From Comamonadaceae bacterium (GTDB lineage Bacteria > Pseudomonadota > Gammaproteobacteria > Burkholderiales > Burkholderiaceae_C): a DNA stretch of 34,158 bases. The notes beneath the pieces were generated by a model. The model was not told the DNA's origin. It made no database searches and saw nothing but the letters and a program-made list of their open reading frames with translations. The stretch is from positions 1 to 34,158 of the forward strand of contig CANKBG010000027.1 of NCBI GenBank assembly GCA_947479935.1, written 5' to 3'. Shown here in pieces: positions 33,406-34,158 of this stretch. The translations under genes were made by a program, and so were the position numbers. Numbering within the stretch: the first letter of the stretch is position 1; each line of letters starts with the position of its first letter.

Positions 33406-33488
33406 GGTGCCTTGGTGAAATTGTGAGCAAGTCAGTTGCAGTGAATAGTATTAATCTTAGAGGACGAGTCTTCAATTTGGAAAGGCAT

Positions 33489-33521
33489 AAAAAAACCCCA
33501 CAATTTCTTGCGGGGTTTTTT
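33489..33521. terminator. Terminator after groEL
   Basis: AAAAAACCCC and GGGGTTTTTT pair around an inner G-T/C-G extension and an 8-base loop (33490-33521). On the minus strand it lies 45 bases after the groEL stop; the symmetry means it could also act on the plus strand. Confidence 0.9.
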
Positions 33522-33565
33522 GTGCTAAATCAAAGGTCTTGAAAGACCTTTGAAGCGGTGGGCAA

Positions 33566-34158
33566 TTACATGCCCATGCCGCCCATACCGCCCATGCCGC
33601 CCATGTCAGGCATGCCACCACCGGCGCCAGATTCGTCTTTCGGTGCTTCTGAAATCATGCACTCTGTGGTCAACATCAAAGAAGCCACGGACGCTGCGTT
33701 TTGCAATGCAGTGCGTGTCACTTTGGTGGGGTCCAAGATGCCCATTTCAATCATGTCACCGTAAGTGTCGTTGGCTGCGTTGAAGCCGTAGTTACCTTTA
33801 CCGGCCATCACAGCGTTGACCACCACGGATGGCTCGCCACCTGCGTTGTACACAATCTCGCGCAAAGGCGCTTCGATGGCTTTCAACACCAGCTTGATGC
33901 CAGCGTCTTGGTCAGGGTTGTCGCCTTTGATGGTGCCAGCGTTTTGACGAGCGCGCAGCAATGCCACACCACCGCCGGCCACAATGCCTTCTTCCACAGC
34001 AGCGCGGGTAGCGTGCAATGCATCTTCCACGCGTGCTTTCTTTTCTTTCATTTCGACTTCGGTGGCAGCGCCAACCTTGATCACGGCAACACCGCCAGCC
34101 AACTTGGCCACGCGCTCTTGCAGTTTTTCACGGTCGTAGTCAGAAGTGGCTTCTTCGA
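33566..34158 (-). CDS. groL: Chaperonin GroEL, C-terminal part (cut by window edge)
   Basis: About 197 C-terminal residues of the 60-kDa chaperonin; the 5' part, and probably groES, lie beyond the window. The visible sequence runs from [20 protein letters not shown] through [20 protein letters not shown] (the intermediate and equatorial region), [27 protein letters not shown] and [20 protein letters not shown]. It ends in the flexible Gly-Gly-Met-rich tail. The reading frame is open to the last base of the window. A strong terminator follows the stop. Confidence 0.97.
   Translation of the reverse strand, partial: EEATSDYDREKLQERVAKLAGGVAVIKVGAATEVEMKEKKARVEDALHATRAAVEEGIVAGGGVALLRARQNAGTIKGDNPDQDAGIKLVLKAIEAPLREIVYNAGGEPSVVVNAVMAGKGNYGFNAANDTYGDMIEMGILDPTKVTRTALQNAASVASLMLTTECMISEAPKDESGAGGGMPDMGGMGGMGGMGM

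Noticed and set aside
1..34158. Search for CRISPR arrays, tRNA/rRNA genes, insertion sequences, integrases and attachment sites
   Set aside because: No regularly spaced repeats, cloverleaf-like sequences, transposase or integrase motifs were seen; the window looks like stable core chromosome.

Overview
This is a chromosomal segment of a Gram-negative betaproteobacterium, most likely order Burkholderiales, family Comamonadaceae. The evidence is the family-level look of the proteins: a Burkholderiales-type general porin, a lone Bug-type tripartite tricarboxylate binding protein, the DUF3025 protein behind pyrC, a Coq7-type ubiquinone hydroxylase, and a general secretion (T2SS) cluster in the order G-H-I-J-K-L-M-N-D-E-F with a divergent gspC. 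The genus cannot be fixed from the window alone. Coding density is very high. I see no tRNA, rRNA, insertion sequence, prophage or CRISPR array. Most of the window is conserved core genome rather than an island.

Layout. 1-3150 (+): an orphan LysR-type DNA-binding domain overlapping pyrC, then a DUF3025 gene overlapping the end of pyrC, then htpX with a heat-shock-like promoter and a clear terminator. 3200-4190 (+): an EamA/DMT transporter. 4214-15706 (-): one long operon, gspG-H-I-J-K-L-M-N-D-E-F, followed by a cytosolic 5'-nucleotidase gene. Most junctions overlap or nearly touch. 15757-16245 (+): a short gspC, divergent from gspG. 16252-17799 (-): ilvA, preceded by an attenuator-like leader. 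18023-19141: osmC (+) and coq7 (-), which end stop to stop. 19337-22374 (+): porin with terminator, a Bug-type binding protein, and a DUF3047 lipoprotein.

22493-29543 is a peptide-uptake locus. Two permeases and two ATPases of the DppBCDF/GsiCD type are on +. The cognate binding protein is on -, sharing a bidirectional terminator with the ATPase gene. An amidohydrolase that resembles metal-dependent dipeptidases lies divergently on +. The binding-protein gene seems to have lost one A in a homopolymer run near its 3' end. 29583-34158: a small unknown ORF, transaldolase and glucose-6-phosphate isomerase (sugar-phosphate metabolism), a membrane-anchored cupredoxin fusion on -, and the 3' part of groEL (-), cut by the window edge.

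No clearly new multi-gene system was found. The points most worth a second look are the ilvA leader, the cupredoxin fusion, the frameshifted binding protein, the orphan LysR domain coupled to pyrC, the short GspC, and the RpoH-like signal before htpX.
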